From the NCBI GenBank assembly GCA_023091735.1, contig JALKBU010000312.1:1-49346 (forward strand): DNA of 49,346 nt, written 5' to 3'. The number at the start of each line of letters is the position of its first letter. Within the stretch, counting starts at the first letter, position 1. Position numbers and translations under genes: made by a program. Positions 39,361 through 48,992 of this stretch are shown in pieces. This DNA comes from Trichomonas tenax (taxonomy: Eukaryota > Parabasalia > Trichomonadida > Trichomonadidae). The notes below the pieces were generated by a model. It did no database searches, had not been told where the DNA came from, and saw only the letters and a list, made by a program, of their open reading frames with translations.

Positions 39361-39606
39361 TTGTCCACCCAAGATGTTTCTATACAATTTAGAGGACAAT
39401 CAATTTATTCAGGTGATAACGATACATATTATAAAGTTATTGAGGGTTATTCTCCACAAATTATATCTAAGCCACCACCACCACAAATATGGTTATGTCG
39501 CAATACATATATCGTAGCTGGTCCAGGAATGCTTCAATATATGAAGACGGGAAGGTCACAAGGTTCAAAAGCACCGTGAACATTAAATGTTCAAGTCCAA
39601 CCATAA
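39361..39606 (+). pseudogene. Maverick-like small ORF with in-frame TGA
   Basis: An open frame lacking an ATG at its head reads SIQFRGQSIYSGDNDTYYKV, IEGYSPQIISKPPPPQIWLC, then AGPGMLQYMKTGRSQGSKAP and a TGA at 39577. The same frame resumes with TLNVQVQP and ends at TAA (39604-39606), so the TGA looks like a nonsense mutation near the C-terminus. I recall trichomonad Maverick (Polinton) elements carrying proteins of this type just upstream of a KYIIVE..HADF protein, as here; this is from memory, not a search. Function unknown, possibly a virion-type structural component. Confidence 0.45.
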
Positions 39607-39679
39607 ATAATTTAGATAATTAATTTTTATTTTTGGGTAATCGTTTTAATGTTTAACTGCGAGTTTTTTTCTCATTAAA

Positions 39680-40030
39680 ATGTTAGACGAACCTACCAAA
39701 ACATATTTATGGGCAAATACTTTGGAAATAAACTTGCCACCAGAATTTACAGCAAGTAAAAATCGTAAATATATAATTGTGGAAGATATTAAAGTTAATA
39801 TTGAGAACACATGGGTTCCTGAAGCTGATACCCATGCTGATTTTGTTGAACGTGACCAATATTTTGATTTTGCCATATGTTTCTGTAATGGTCCCGACAC
39901 AAGACATTTGGCAAAATATGAGATAACTAGACCATTAAGAAAATTCAGAATGTGGTTTACAAATGTTAAAGGAGAAACTTTTGGTAAATATTCTAAATTT
40001 CATTTGGCCAGATTTTTATTAGTTTATTAG
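39680..40030 (+). CDS. Maverick-like putative structural protein, 116 aa
   Basis: An intact ATG-started frame: MLDEPTKTYLWANTLEINLP, KYIIVEDIKVNIENTWVPEA, THADFVERDQYFDFAICFCN and a C-terminal FRMWFTNVKGETFG ending in FLLVY. The strand-rich pattern, and its position between the TGA-interrupted ORF and a small coiled-coil ORF, resemble the short genes found in trichomonad Maverick/Polinton elements, where such proteins may be minor virion components. No polymerase, integrase, ATPase or protease gene accompanies it here, so only a remnant of an element is present. Element assignment is inference; the ORF itself is good. Confidence 0.55.
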   Translation: MLDEPTKTYLWANTLEINLPPEFTASKNRKYIIVEDIKVNIENTWVPEADTHADFVERDQYFDFAICFCNGPDTRHLAKYEITRPLRKFRMWFTNVKGETFGKYSKFHLARFLLVY

Positions 40031-40052
40031 AGGTTATTTTCTAATAAATTTT

Positions 40053-40194
40053 ATGACGGAACTTCCAACATTAAAGAAATATAATGGGAATAATGATGAA
40101 ATTAATGAAAAAAATTAATAAATTAGAGGAAGAAATCGATGAAATAATTATTCAAATTAAGAAACTAATGAAAGCGCTAAATATAATCGTTTAA
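40053..40194 (+). pseudogene. Small coiled-coil ORF with frameshift
   Basis: ATG at 40053 opens a 22-codon frame (MTELPTLKKYNGNNDEINEK) that stops; the next frame continues as a short coiled coil (KKINKLEEEIDEIIIQIKKL) to a TAA at 40192-40194. Together they would make one ~45-residue protein. It lies 22 bp after the preceding ORF, consistent with a compact element gene cluster. Confidence 0.4.
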
Positions 40195-40215
40195 GAAAAA
40201 ATTGGTATTATTTGC

Positions 40216-40370
40216 GAGACTAGTCTCCGGGAAAAACTCAGATATCTGAGTTATCTCTGAGACGACCTGTTTCTGCCGCTTCTTCATCGGGTGAAGCCTT
40301 GGTCAAATACCAAGGCGAGGCAATCACCCGCTCGAGAGTCGGCAGAAACCAGTTTTCGATTCGAGATAAC
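40216..40370. repeat. Nested inverted repeats and two perfect palindromes
   Basis: From left: palindrome GAGACTAGTCTC (40216-40227); palindrome CTCAGATATCTGAG (40237-40250); then a multi-step stem. Its steps are GTTATCTC (40250-40257) with GAGATAAC (40363-40370); GTTTCTGCCG (40269-40278) with CGGCAGAAAC (40340-40349); CGGGTGA (40288-40294) with TCACCCG (40324-40330); and CCTTGG (40297-40302) with CCAAGG (40310-40315). All pairs are perfect and strictly nested, and this stretch is far GC-richer than its surroundings. It could be a structured RNA or a foldback-element end. Confidence 0.85.
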
Positions 40371-40518
40371 TTCGATTAACCAAGTGTTTGCTCTTCTCTG
40401 TAATCTCTGGTGCTGCATACATTTACATCACATGACATAGCTGCATGTGGCATCAGAGACGCCAGAGAAGAGCAAATTCTGAAGAAAATTTTCTTTTCGA
40501 TCTTATCTCTGAGACGAC
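40251..40518. repeat. 16-bp direct repeat flanking the hairpin block
   Basis: TTATCTCTGAGACGAC occurs at 40251-40266 and again at 40503-40518, 252 bases apart and identical. It brackets the large hairpins; in the second copy it is read on the minus strand within the BspA-like relic. It could be a duplication made on insertion of a foldback element. Confidence 0.75.
40387..40476. repeat. Second large inverted repeat, 14-bp perfect outer stem
   Basis: TTTGCTCTTCTCTG (40387-40400) pairs perfectly with CAGAGAAGAGCAAA (40463-40476). Inside it TCTCTGGTGC (40404-40413) pairs with GCATCAGAGA (40450-40459), with one G-U type mismatch. Together with the neighbouring structure this makes about 300 bases of dense secondary-structure potential. 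Confidence 0.85.
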
Positions 40519-40917
40519 GGTTTTCTGCGAAACTAATTTTGGCATTTCAATAGTTGTAAGACGATTGCAGAAATCGAAAGCGTTGTTCACTGTACTTGTT
40601 AAGGAGATGAATATTGCATGTGTGACTTGATTGTCCATGAATCCCATTAAACCGATCCTTGAAACGTGAGAAAATTTTGCGATTTGGATTTTAGAATTCT
40701 TGAATGCTAAATCACCAACAATTTCCAAAAGTTGGATGTTTAAATCAGTTAATTCACCTATTTGAGCGAAAGAGGCATACACTGAATCAGTTGCAAGTGA
40801 TAAATCAACGTTTTTAAGTGATCCACAATTATAGAGCATTTTTGCTGCAATTGTTGTGAGTTGAGTCGCTGAAAAGTTTTCAAGCTTTCCGCAGTCACTA
40901 AAATAGTGTAATATATG
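40453..40917 (-). pseudogene. BspA-like leucine-rich-repeat relic
   Basis: An open minus-strand frame (first ATG at 40839, open to 40917) with at least four BspA-type LRR units of ~23 residues: DCGKLENFSATQLTTIAAKM, NCGSLKNVDLSLATDSVYAS, TDLNIQLLEIVGDLAFKNSK and AFDFCNRLTTIEMPKL. BspA-like proteins form one of the largest surface and adhesion families in trichomonads. The N-terminus is missing (the frame begins inside a repeat). At the C-terminus the LRR pattern breaks at MPKLVSQKTVVSEI, exactly at the 16-bp direct repeat and inverted-repeat block, after which the frame soon stops. I conclude that the gene was interrupted there and is truncated on both sides. Confidence 0.75.
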
Positions 40918-41268
40918 TCACTTATCATCAGTTATATTATACGATCTAAGAATTATTCCTAAAATAACAATAGTGAAAGAGTTTATTCAATTGATTTTTT
41001 CACGCCCATCAATTTAGGAATTTAAGGCAGTATGATTATTTTCAATTCAAAAATGATCGTTCTAGAAATTAATTTCTATCTCTGATTTTGAAATATGGTT
41101 AATCAAAATTTGGGAAAAATCTGAAGAGTGCTAAAACAATATAATCACTTCAACGCCAACAATAAGACTTCTAGCAGTCTCCCAATAAATAGCTAATTCA
41201 AATTGATTATAGTGTTGTTTGTATCTAGAAGAATCATAATTTTTAAAACGTAAAAATATAGATACAAT
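40918..41268. other. Intergenic, nothing recognised
   Basis: AT-rich spacer between the BspA-like relic and the 3' end of the BEACH gene. Confidence 0.5.
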
Positions 41269-44200
41269 TTATTCCAATGAAACAAGTGCAGGAATGAAAA
41301 CAACTCTTCCGAGTCCAGTAACAGCAACAATGATTTGCTCATTTTCTAAGTATTCTACTTCCTCGATTGGTTCATCAATTGCAATCAGAGGAAGAGAAAG
41401 ATCTGGATAGAATGCTTCAAATAAGAAGATCAATCCAAGTTCGCTTGCAACAGCGACGTGATCGAATCCCTTCTTATCAACGCATGTACTCCATGCTTGG
41501 ATACCGCTGTTCATTTCTATTTCACGAATCTTGTCACCAGAAACTGAGAAGAGTGTCAAGAAATGTCTCAAAGTTCCACTTGATAAATCTGTCGAATGGA
41601 TAAGAACAAATCCCCATCCTTTAGTGATGAGAATATTAGCAGGTCTGCGATCACCGAGAGATACAATCCTGGTGATGCTCCTGTTGTTCAACGAGCAGAA
41701 CAAAATGTTTCCATCGCGTGTTCCGCAAACGCACATGTGATACCTTGCAGAAACAGCAGCACATTTGATTGAGCTTGAATATGAAGGTATTGTGAAAGAT
41801 CCATCAGTTTCCTCTCCCTTCATGTAAATTGTAATAACAGAGTCTCCATTTGCAGTAAGAAGGCATCCTTCATCGGAAGCCATTGCAGTGATGGATGATC
41901 TCTGTCTAATTGCGAGAATAACTTGTTGTCCGTTGTTTGTAATCATGAAAACTTCATTTGAATTATGTTTTGAGACAAAGAAGCTTCCATCAGACATTGC
42001 AACAACATTCTTTTGCAAGTTCATTGGAAGTAATGTCGTAAAGTTCTTGACTGTCCTCGTTGAAACTGAAGATTCATTTGTTGGAACTTCAACACCAAGA
42101 TGACTTAATGTGTTGTTGAGGATAGTGTCAGAGTTATGTCTGCGCAATTGCTTTGATGGAGATGATTTGATTGCATCACTCTTGCTCCTTGTCTTTGTGG
42201 CATCAGTCATTGAAAGTTTGTTGATGTTACTTGTATCATAAACAGCTGAAATGATGATACCAGCACCATCAAATGCTGTAACTCTGAACTTACCATCGAT
42301 GATGAATGAAACTTTAGCGCCAATAAGATTCTTAATATGGACATCAGTGCAAACAATCTTGCTGATTGATGGCTGTTTAACAACTTCGGGGATTCTCGAT
42401 GGATGTTCTGTGTCAAATAATTTCTGTGGAACTTGTCCGACATGGCATAAAATAGCTTCTATTTCAGCTCTCTTTTGAGGATTTGTTATGTTTCCTCTTT
42501 CCCAAATATCTGGATACATCTGAGAAACATAGATATTGTTATTCTTGAGTGCTTCTTTTCCTGTTTGTTTGTAGCCCCAAACTAAATCGATCCATTTGTT
42601 TAAGTTCTGTGAAACATATTCACTTTCAAGAGCTTTTCTATTCATGTAAACGAAATCATATGGCGTTTCGGCCCATGGTGGTAACTCAACATCGTTAACT
42701 GCCTCACCAGCATATTTACCGAGATCGAATCTATTCTTGTTCATTAAGAAATCTGCTTGGCAGAAGAATTCAGGAATCAATTCTCTGAAGTCGTTCTGAT
42801 GGGTTGTTGAAAGCTTCCATGCATTTGCAACAGAAGAGAACAAACGAGCTGCGTGATCGAACTTTCCACTTTGTATTTCGATGTGCAATGTTGTGAATGG
42901 TTCCATCCTCGTTAACCAGAGATAAATTGAAAGTGGGCAAGAATATCCGCTGCTGTAGAGATAAGGAGTCATTCCAACACCTTCGAAAGTTCCAAACTTA
43001 TCTTTGAGAACTTGCAAACGCTCTTCATTGACAGCACCGATTGGCTTTGATAAATCTCTGTATACACTTGGATCATTCAAGTTGACTGTTGGTGAAATGT
43101 AATCACTCAAAATCCATGGAATGATTGGATACTGAGAAACATCATTGAATGTTCTGCCGCTGCACATGTTCAAGTGCATCAAATAATCGAAGTTTGTGAC
43201 TTGGCGATTTGTCCATCCTTCTGTCTTTGAAATTATCTCGAAGTATGTCTGGAAGTCAACTGTTTGGTAAAGCCTAAGCGCTGGCATTGTTAATGCATTG
43301 AATTGCTTGAGAATTGGAAGGCTCTTGATATTGGGGAAGTTGATGAAAACTGTCTGACCAGTCATCAAGAAAATTTCAATAGCTGTTGGATGATGGAATC
43401 TCGTGCGTTCGAATAATGCTGAAATCTTTTGAGGATTGATGGATCGGATCTTTCCTGATTCATATGTCAAAATTAATGCATCAGCAAGTAATGCAAATGT
43501 CGCCTTTTTGACGCCATTGTTCTTAATAATTTCGCAAGGAAGCTCAATGATACACTCATTGCCGCTGTATTGTTTATCGCGAGCTGGCTTTCCTGGTGAT
43601 TCCGTTGATGATGGATGCTCCAAGATTTCTTCACCAACTTCGAATAATTGCGCTGGAGCATTCATTGCATACTCGGCCTGTAATTTAGCTTTGAGTTCTT
43701 CTAAAGCTTTTTCTGCATTCTCTGTTGATCCCTTATCTCTCAGCAAAGAAGCAGCCATGTGATTATCGAAGCTGTAGTTACGACGCATCATCATTGGAAC
43801 ACAATTTGGTCCTAATGTGTTATCACGCTTGAAATGGACTTCGGCGATACTTGCTTTTGGAAGGCTCTTTGACCATGGAGCATTATCAACTGTCATCGAC
43901 TGCCAACATCTTGTCCATAGCTTTGAAGCGTTCTCGATGTTTGTTGAAATCATATCTGAAATATTGTTCATTGAGTTCGATGATTCAGTGACAATCTCAT
44001 CTGATATCATTCCAAATATCTGGAATGCCTTCTGTGAGTTGTCTGTCTGTGACTTCAAGACATATTTCATCAATCTCAAGCTTGCAACTTTCAATTCTTT
44101 GATTGCAAGTTTTGTTGGAAGAGATTGAACAAAATCAAATGCTGATTGATGGAAATTGAATGCTATTGATTGTACAGGAGCAGAAACACCTGCTTGAGCA

Positions 44201-47200
44201 GCATGATGAGAAATATAATCGATTCCTCCACTGAGTGATTGCTCTGACTTTGGAAGGATCTGTAACAAAAACTTGATCTTTGGATTCTCATATCTGATCA
44301 AATAAGCAGCTAAACTTAAAGCAAGATCTGAGTGCTTTGGATCTGGAATCTTTATGTAAATGTCGATGAACTGTTCAGCAAGATCATAATCGAGCCAGTT
44401 TCCTGTTTTTCCGTATCTCAACCCGAATGTATAATTGAAGTCTTTGCCAGCAACTTGAGCGATCTTCTTATCCAAATCGTTTGGCATCAATGAGATGACT
44501 TTCTTATCTGGTTCAATATGTGATTCATACTGGAACTTCCTCTTTCCAATGTTGAGCATAGAAACACGTCTGTTCTTGAATGTGCTCATCGATGGGATAA
44601 CATTTTGAACTGGATTGAACTGAGCAAGAGCCTGTTCAGCAAGCAATGGAGAATAGTTTTCTGTGTTCTCTGTGAACTGCGCGATTGTGCTTGGATGCAG
44701 TGAGTGTCTTGCTTTTCTGTTGAGTTCTCTCTTTGGTGAGCTTCTGACAGATCTCTGTGGTGTTCCTGGTCTTGATCTTGGCTTGCGACCGCCTTGTTGC
44801 TCTTCTTGCTCAATATATGGAGAATTATTGAACATATTTGTAAGCATTTGGTTTCCTTCTTCGCCGTCTCTGAAGAAGATGAAATGCTTGACAAGTTTTG
44901 CATATTCATTGATGTCAACAAACTCAGAGCCATTCAAAATTGCTTTGCCACAGTCGAGAATAATGTCGTGGATTGCTCCTTCTCTGTTTTCACCGAGAGC
45001 GAGACCAACAACATCAATGACTGAAATCAGCTGTGATAGGTTGCTTCCAGAGCAGTCAACTAAGAATCTCATTAAGCTTCTCTTGAGTTCTGGCTCTGCT
45101 TTGTAGAAAGCAACGACAAACCACTGATTCCAATTCATTGAGCAAACAAACTTCTTGCTTGGCTTCATGTTATCAAGAATGTATCTGATAGCATTAGAGC
45201 CAATGTTAATAGCCATCCAGGAGCAAATTGGGAAGATTTCTGGGCAGTTTTGATTTGCAAGTTCAACAAGTTTAAGTAATAATGGCTTTGTGACGAAGTT
45301 TGCATTGAGTTGGTGCAAAATGATATCGAGGTGACTAATTCTTGTCATATCTGAGAACAATTTTCTTCGGTGTGCATCAATTACAGTTGCAATCAAACTA
45401 ACAACAACCATTTCGTTCTTCAAGTTGAGCAAATACTGAAGTAAAGCAATAAGTTCGACTGAACAAGAGTTGTTTTGAAGAATCTGTCCTTGATCGTCAA
45501 TAAGCTCTCTAAGGAAGTAGAGAAGATCAATATTTTTCTGTAAATCACCTGTTGTCAAGATATATGACATCAGAAGCTTGAAATCTTTATCAGAGAACTT
45601 AACGCGAGCGATGAGATGAGCGATTGCAAGAAGATTCCTTCTGCATTCAGAAACAGCAAGTTTATCACCACGGCAACGCTTTGGATATCTCGCTAATGCA
45701 TTTTGTGGATCTGTTTCATACCAATAGTAGATGCTCAAGATTGCAAGAATAAAATCGAAATCGAGCATTGATATGAACTTCTTCGATGGACAAAGATTCC
45801 TTGCCCAGTGCTTTACAATTCTAATGTGATCCTGAGCAGATGTTTTGATCCAAATCTCAATATTCATCAAGATATCGTGGAAAAGAGACATTTGAGCTGT
45901 CTCTGATGTCAAAACGCCCATAAGATTGACAAACTTCATATACAAACCGTAGTTGATGTGTGATTCATCATTCTTAACAATGAGATTAGAAATAATCTTG
46001 AATCCACTTGCATCAGCGAAGATTGTCTGAGAATCATCACTTAATGATAAAGCGTTCTCTAAAAGTTCGATTGTTGTCTCTGTGAGATATGGAATTGGTT
46101 CACCAGACTTAAGAGGTAAATCCCATTGAGCAAAGAGTGGAAGCAATATATCAATGCCAACTCTGTTCACAAGGATCTCAGTGAAAGAGAAAATTCTTGT
46201 ATATCTGATGGAAGAATTTTGTGATGTGATCTTGTTTTCAACTCTGTTTACAAGTCTTACGCCTTTCTCGATTTCGTATGGAACCATGTAGAATATTGGC
46301 TTGAGATGTGTTGGAACAGCTCCAGCTGGACCAGCATCGTAAACAGAGATCATCTGATCTGGTTTTGTTGCTGGGAAGAAACCAATAGGGCCGAGCAAAG
46401 AAACGTTACGGACCATTGTTGAATCCTTCGACAATCCACCAATGCGAGTGTATTTAAGAGGACCTGGCTTTGGAACAACAAGTGGAAAGTATAATATTCG
46501 CGCTTCTCTATTATTAACAACAGCTGTTATAACATATTGCTGACGTTGATAATCTAGTGTTGCTGTGACAGAAAGGAAGCACCATTCTTTCAATGGGATT
46601 TGGATATCTGGTCTTCCTGTCCATCCATCGCCGTGTCTTTCAGCATAGCAAACGAGTTGGTCACCGGTAATGTAGAAACCAATTGTTGTGTTATCGTTAT
46701 CGCGCGCAAGGAAGAGCTGAGATGTATAATGAGCATCAGGATTATTGATCAAGATCCAGAACGTGAATGTGAATCCTTTGTTGAAGTCTTCACCATTTAA
46801 TCCATCAATGTCGAAGTTGCAATCAGGGGCAAGCGGTAAAACAGCTGTTGGTTTCCTTTTTGACTCCATGATCATGTTGTTAAGGAGCTTGAGAGTAATT
46901 GGATGGTAATATGGAAGATAACGACCTTCGATTGGACACAACAATGAAATGAAGTGTCTAACAACAGCAACTGAGCAGATCTGTGTTGAAATAAGCATCA
47001 AAAGAGAGAATGCACTGGCAAGGATTCCCTTTGATGTTCCATCATCGAGTCTCCACTGGTAAATCAAGTCAATCAAGTATTGATCGATTCCACCAATGTG
47101 TGCTTGTTCAGCGTTCTCAGCAGAAAACTGCAAAAGTTGAGCAACGAAGGCGAAAACTGTTTTGATGTTTCCTGAATGCAAGAATGTAGAAATCAGCAGT

Positions 47201-48552
47201 TTAAGGCCTTTGGGTCTCTTTATAGCGAACTGCGGATTGATGTTCGCAAGCGGTTTTCCAGCAATGACCTGAATAAGCTTCAGAAAAACTTGCTGCGAAG
47301 GTATATCTCCAAAAACTCTTGTGATTGCATTCTGCAAAGCTGTGACTTCTGGTGATGATAAATTGTGGTCTTCTAAGTTGTTGAGCATTGTCATGATATT
47401 AAAAATCAAATCCTGTGCATATGTTGAATCCTCAATAACATTAAGACCAATGAGAATTCCTGAAATTAAAGGAAGAAAAACTTGAACCCAGCTATCAGAG
47501 ATTAGAAGAACTTCACTGATTAAACCAAAGAAGTAGGCTCCAATTCCAGCAACTTTGGTGTTATTTAAGTTCTTTGAGATATAAATTGAGATATCGATGA
47601 CTTTTGTAAGGAGTCTGTCATTTTTCACAGTAGTATCGGTCTTAATGTACCTTCCGAGATGGGCAATGACAAATTTTACAAGTGGAAATTCGTATAATAA
47701 TCCAGTAAATGATTCAATAAAATAATCATCGTCGAAAAGGAGTTCTGTGAGATCCTTTTGAAGTAAATAGTTGTTGAGGATCAACAAAATCGCCATTCTC
47801 GCTGTGTTAATTGCCTTTCTTTGTTTTTCATCGACATTTTTGTATGATTGTAACTGAGTCATGGAGTACATCAGAGCCTGAATGATAATTTGGAAGTTAA
47901 ACTTCGATAAATTAAACATTAACTGAATTGATACTAATCTTTCAGCAAATTCTGCATAAATTCGCGGTTTTTGCATCAAGTTGTACATTATTGTCTTTGT
48001 ATCGTCGATTTCATTGATTGTAAGAAGATCCATTGCAAAACCACGAAGAGTGTTAATTTGCTTTTTAAATAAAGAATTTTCTTGGGATTTCTCAACAATA
48101 ATCGCTGGATTAAACAAAAATGGCGAGGTTATGAACTTCGATGGAGCTCCACATTTAATTTTGTTCGAAATTGTATGAAAAAGAGTGAAAAATGCGAGGA
48201 AAATATCATAAACTCTATCATTTTCGTCAATCTTTGGTAGAACTGATTCGCAGTATTTGTAAAATTCTTTCACATTGTCTTTATTTATTTGATCAGAAAT
48301 CAGATTTAACTCTTCTAATACATATTCACTCACAATTGCGCTGTATTGGAGATTTTTAGGATAGAAAGGTGTGTTTGAAAGGTCGATTTCCTTCTCAAAT
48401 GTTTCGTGTTCGATTAATTCTTTTGGAGTTTCGAAATATTCCGCATTTGGCAGCAAAATTGGTTCCTCGAGGCCTTCTTCTATGACCAATGGCTTGCTCC
48501 GAGTGACTATGTTGATCACATAGTCAGGAATGGCGCTGAGTTCCCTCAGCAT
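41269..48552 (-). CDS. BEACH / WD40 domain protein (neurobeachin/LvsA-like), 2427 aa
   Basis: A very large, intron-free gene. Domains in order: N-terminal alpha-solenoid (~1-550); a concanavalin-like beta-sandwich (~590-710, FNKGFTFTFWILINNPDAHY, then WCFLSVTATLDYQRQQYVIT); more armadillo-like helices (to ~1240); a short basic, Ser/Pro-rich linker (~1250-1300, RKPRSRPGTPQRSVRSSPKR); helical region to ~1640; PH-BEACH (~1660-1760); BEACH (~1775-2060), with the diagnostic NRQVTNFDYLMHLN, YPIIPWILSDYI and DLSKPIGAVN stretches and PPWAETPYDFVYMNRKALES; and C-terminal WD40 repeats (~2065-2427). This order is that of the neurobeachin/LRBA/LvsA group, which acts on vesicle and endolysosomal membranes. 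The ATG at 48552 starts MLRELSAIPDYVIN; length is near that of the family's smaller members (~2,500-2,900). The frame is intact throughout, so the gene appears functional. Confidence 0.95.
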   Translation of the reverse strand: MLRELSAIPDYVINIVTRSKPLVIEEGLEEPILLPNAEYFETPKELIEHETFEKEIDLSNTPFYPKNLQYSAIVSEYVLEELNLISDQINKDNVKEFYKYCESVLPKIDENDRVYDIFLAFFTLFHTISNKIKCGAPSKFITSPFLFNPAIIVEKSQENSLFKKQINTLRGFAMDLLTINEIDDTKTIMYNLMQKPRIYAEFAERLVSIQLMFNLSKFNFQIIIQALMYSMTQLQSYKNVDEKQRKAINTARMAILLILNNYLLQKDLTELLFDDDYFIESFTGLLYEFPLVKFVIAHLGRYIKTDTTVKNDRLLTKVIDISIYISKNLNNTKVAGIGAYFFGLISEVLLISDSWVQVFLPLISGILIGLNVIEDSTYAQDLIFNIMTMLNNLEDHNLSSPEVTALQNAITRVFGDIPSQQVFLKLIQVIAGKPLANINPQFAIKRPKGLKLLISTFLHSGNIKTVFAFVAQLLQFSAENAEQAHIGGIDQYLIDLIYQWRLDDGTSKGILASAFSLLMLISTQICSVAVVRHFISLLCPIEGRYLPYYHPITLKLLNNMIMESKRKPTAVLPLAPDCNFDIDGLNGEDFNKGFTFTFWILINNPDAHYTSQLFLARDNDNTTIGFYITGDQLVCYAERHGDGWTGRPDIQIPLKEWCFLSVTATLDYQRQQYVITAVVNNREARILYFPLVVPKPGPLKYTRIGGLSKDSTMVRNVSLLGPIGFFPATKPDQMISVYDAGPAGAVPTHLKPIFYMVPYEIEKGVRLVNRVENKITSQNSSIRYTRIFSFTEILVNRVGIDILLPLFAQWDLPLKSGEPIPYLTETTIELLENALSLSDDSQTIFADASGFKIISNLIVKNDESHINYGLYMKFVNLMGVLTSETAQMSLFHDILMNIEIWIKTSAQDHIRIVKHWARNLCPSKKFISMLDFDFILAILSIYYWYETDPQNALARYPKRCRGDKLAVSECRRNLLAIAHLIARVKFSDKDFKLLMSYILTTGDLQKNIDLLYFLRELIDDQGQILQNNSCSVELIALLQYLLNLKNEMVVVSLIATVIDAHRRKLFSDMTRISHLDIILHQLNANFVTKPLLLKLVELANQNCPEIFPICSWMAINIGSNAIRYILDNMKPSKKFVCSMNWNQWFVVAFYKAEPELKRSLMRFLVDCSGSNLSQLISVIDVVGLALGENREGAIHDIILDCGKAILNGSEFVDINEYAKLVKHFIFFRDGEEGNQMLTNMFNNSPYIEQEEQQGGRKPRSRPGTPQRSVRSSPKRELNRKARHSLHPSTIAQFTENTENYSPLLAEQALAQFNPVQNVIPSMSTFKNRRVSMLNIGKRKFQYESHIEPDKKVISLMPNDLDKKIAQVAGKDFNYTFGLRYGKTGNWLDYDLAEQFIDIYIKIPDPKHSDLALSLAAYLIRYENPKIKFLLQILPKSEQSLSGGIDYISHHAAQAGVSAPVQSIAFNFHQSAFDFVQSLPTKLAIKELKVASLRLMKYVLKSQTDNSQKAFQIFGMISDEIVTESSNSMNNISDMISTNIENASKLWTRCWQSMTVDNAPWSKSLPKASIAEVHFKRDNTLGPNCVPMMMRRNYSFDNHMAASLLRDKGSTENAEKALEELKAKLQAEYAMNAPAQLFEVGEEILEHPSSTESPGKPARDKQYSGNECIIELPCEIIKNNGVKKATFALLADALILTYESGKIRSINPQKISALFERTRFHHPTAIEIFLMTGQTVFINFPNIKSLPILKQFNALTMPALRLYQTVDFQTYFEIISKTEGWTNRQVTNFDYLMHLNMCSGRTFNDVSQYPIIPWILSDYISPTVNLNDPSVYRDLSKPIGAVNEERLQVLKDKFGTFEGVGMTPYLYSSGYSCPLSIYLWLTRMEPFTTLHIEIQSGKFDHAARLFSSVANAWKLSTTHQNDFRELIPEFFCQADFLMNKNRFDLGKYAGEAVNDVELPPWAETPYDFVYMNRKALESEYVSQNLNKWIDLVWGYKQTGKEALKNNNIYVSQMYPDIWERGNITNPQKRAEIEAILCHVGQVPQKLFDTEHPSRIPEVVKQPSISKIVCTDVHIKNLIGAKVSFIIDGKFRVTAFDGAGIIISAVYDTSNINKLSMTDATKTRSKSDAIKSSPSKQLRRHNSDTILNNTLSHLGVEVPTNESSVSTRTVKNFTTLLPMNLQKNVVAMSDGSFFVSKHNSNEVFMITNNGQQVILAIRQRSSITAMASDEGCLLTANGDSVITIYMKGEETDGSFTIPSYSSSIKCAAVSARYHMCVCGTRDGNILFCSLNNRSITRIVSLGDRRPANILITKGWGFVLIHSTDLSSGTLRHFLTLFSVSGDKIREIEMNSGIQAWSTCVDKKGFDHVAVASELGLIFLFEAFYPDLSLPLIAIDEPIEEVEYLENEQIIVAVTGLGRVVFIPALVSLE

Positions 48553-48923
48553 TAAAATGCACGTTTATTAATTTGTGTAAGAACTGCCGCTGAAATCTGA
48601 CTTGATTTGACACTGCCAATTGTTTTTATTTCATCACAGGAACCTTTGGCATTGCAGCAATCTCATTTATCCAACAATGTGTTATGATCAGAAATCGAAG
48701 ATTGATGTCTGATTTACCTATTGTATGTATAACAAATCTATGAATATTTCAGGCTATACACATGAATTACAAATAAAAAAAAAAAAAAAAAATAACGAAG
48801 ATAAACTTTAAGCATGTTATTTAATTCATACAATTAAGCTTCCAAAAGAAGTTGACAAAGAACATTAATAAGGGGGTGATACCTTTTTGGAAGCTTTTTT
48901 AACATCAAGAGCAGTTAGTAATA
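48553..48923. other. Intergenic upstream of BEACH gene; poly-A run
   Basis: Contains a run of about 18 A's (48775-48792) and the word TAAGGGGGTGATACC (48868-48882). The minus-strand leader of the BEACH gene is AT-rich with no discrete motif I can name. Confidence 0.45.
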
Positions 48924-48970
48924 ATATGTTCGCATCCGTCACGACTGCGTCGTGACTTCTGCGAACATAT
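48924..48970. repeat. Strong two-step hairpin
   Basis: ATATGTTCGCA (48924-48934) pairs perfectly with TGCGAACATAT (48960-48970). Inside it, after a symmetric three-base mismatch (TCC/TTC), GTCACGA (48938-48944) pairs perfectly with TCGTGAC (48950-48956) around a five-base loop. This gives 18 perfect pairs in 47 bases, in a GC-richer patch within very AT-rich DNA. Possible roles are an element end, a structured RNA or a protein-binding cruciform. Confidence 0.9.
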
Positions 48971-48992
48971 ATTTAAATATATTTACGACAGA

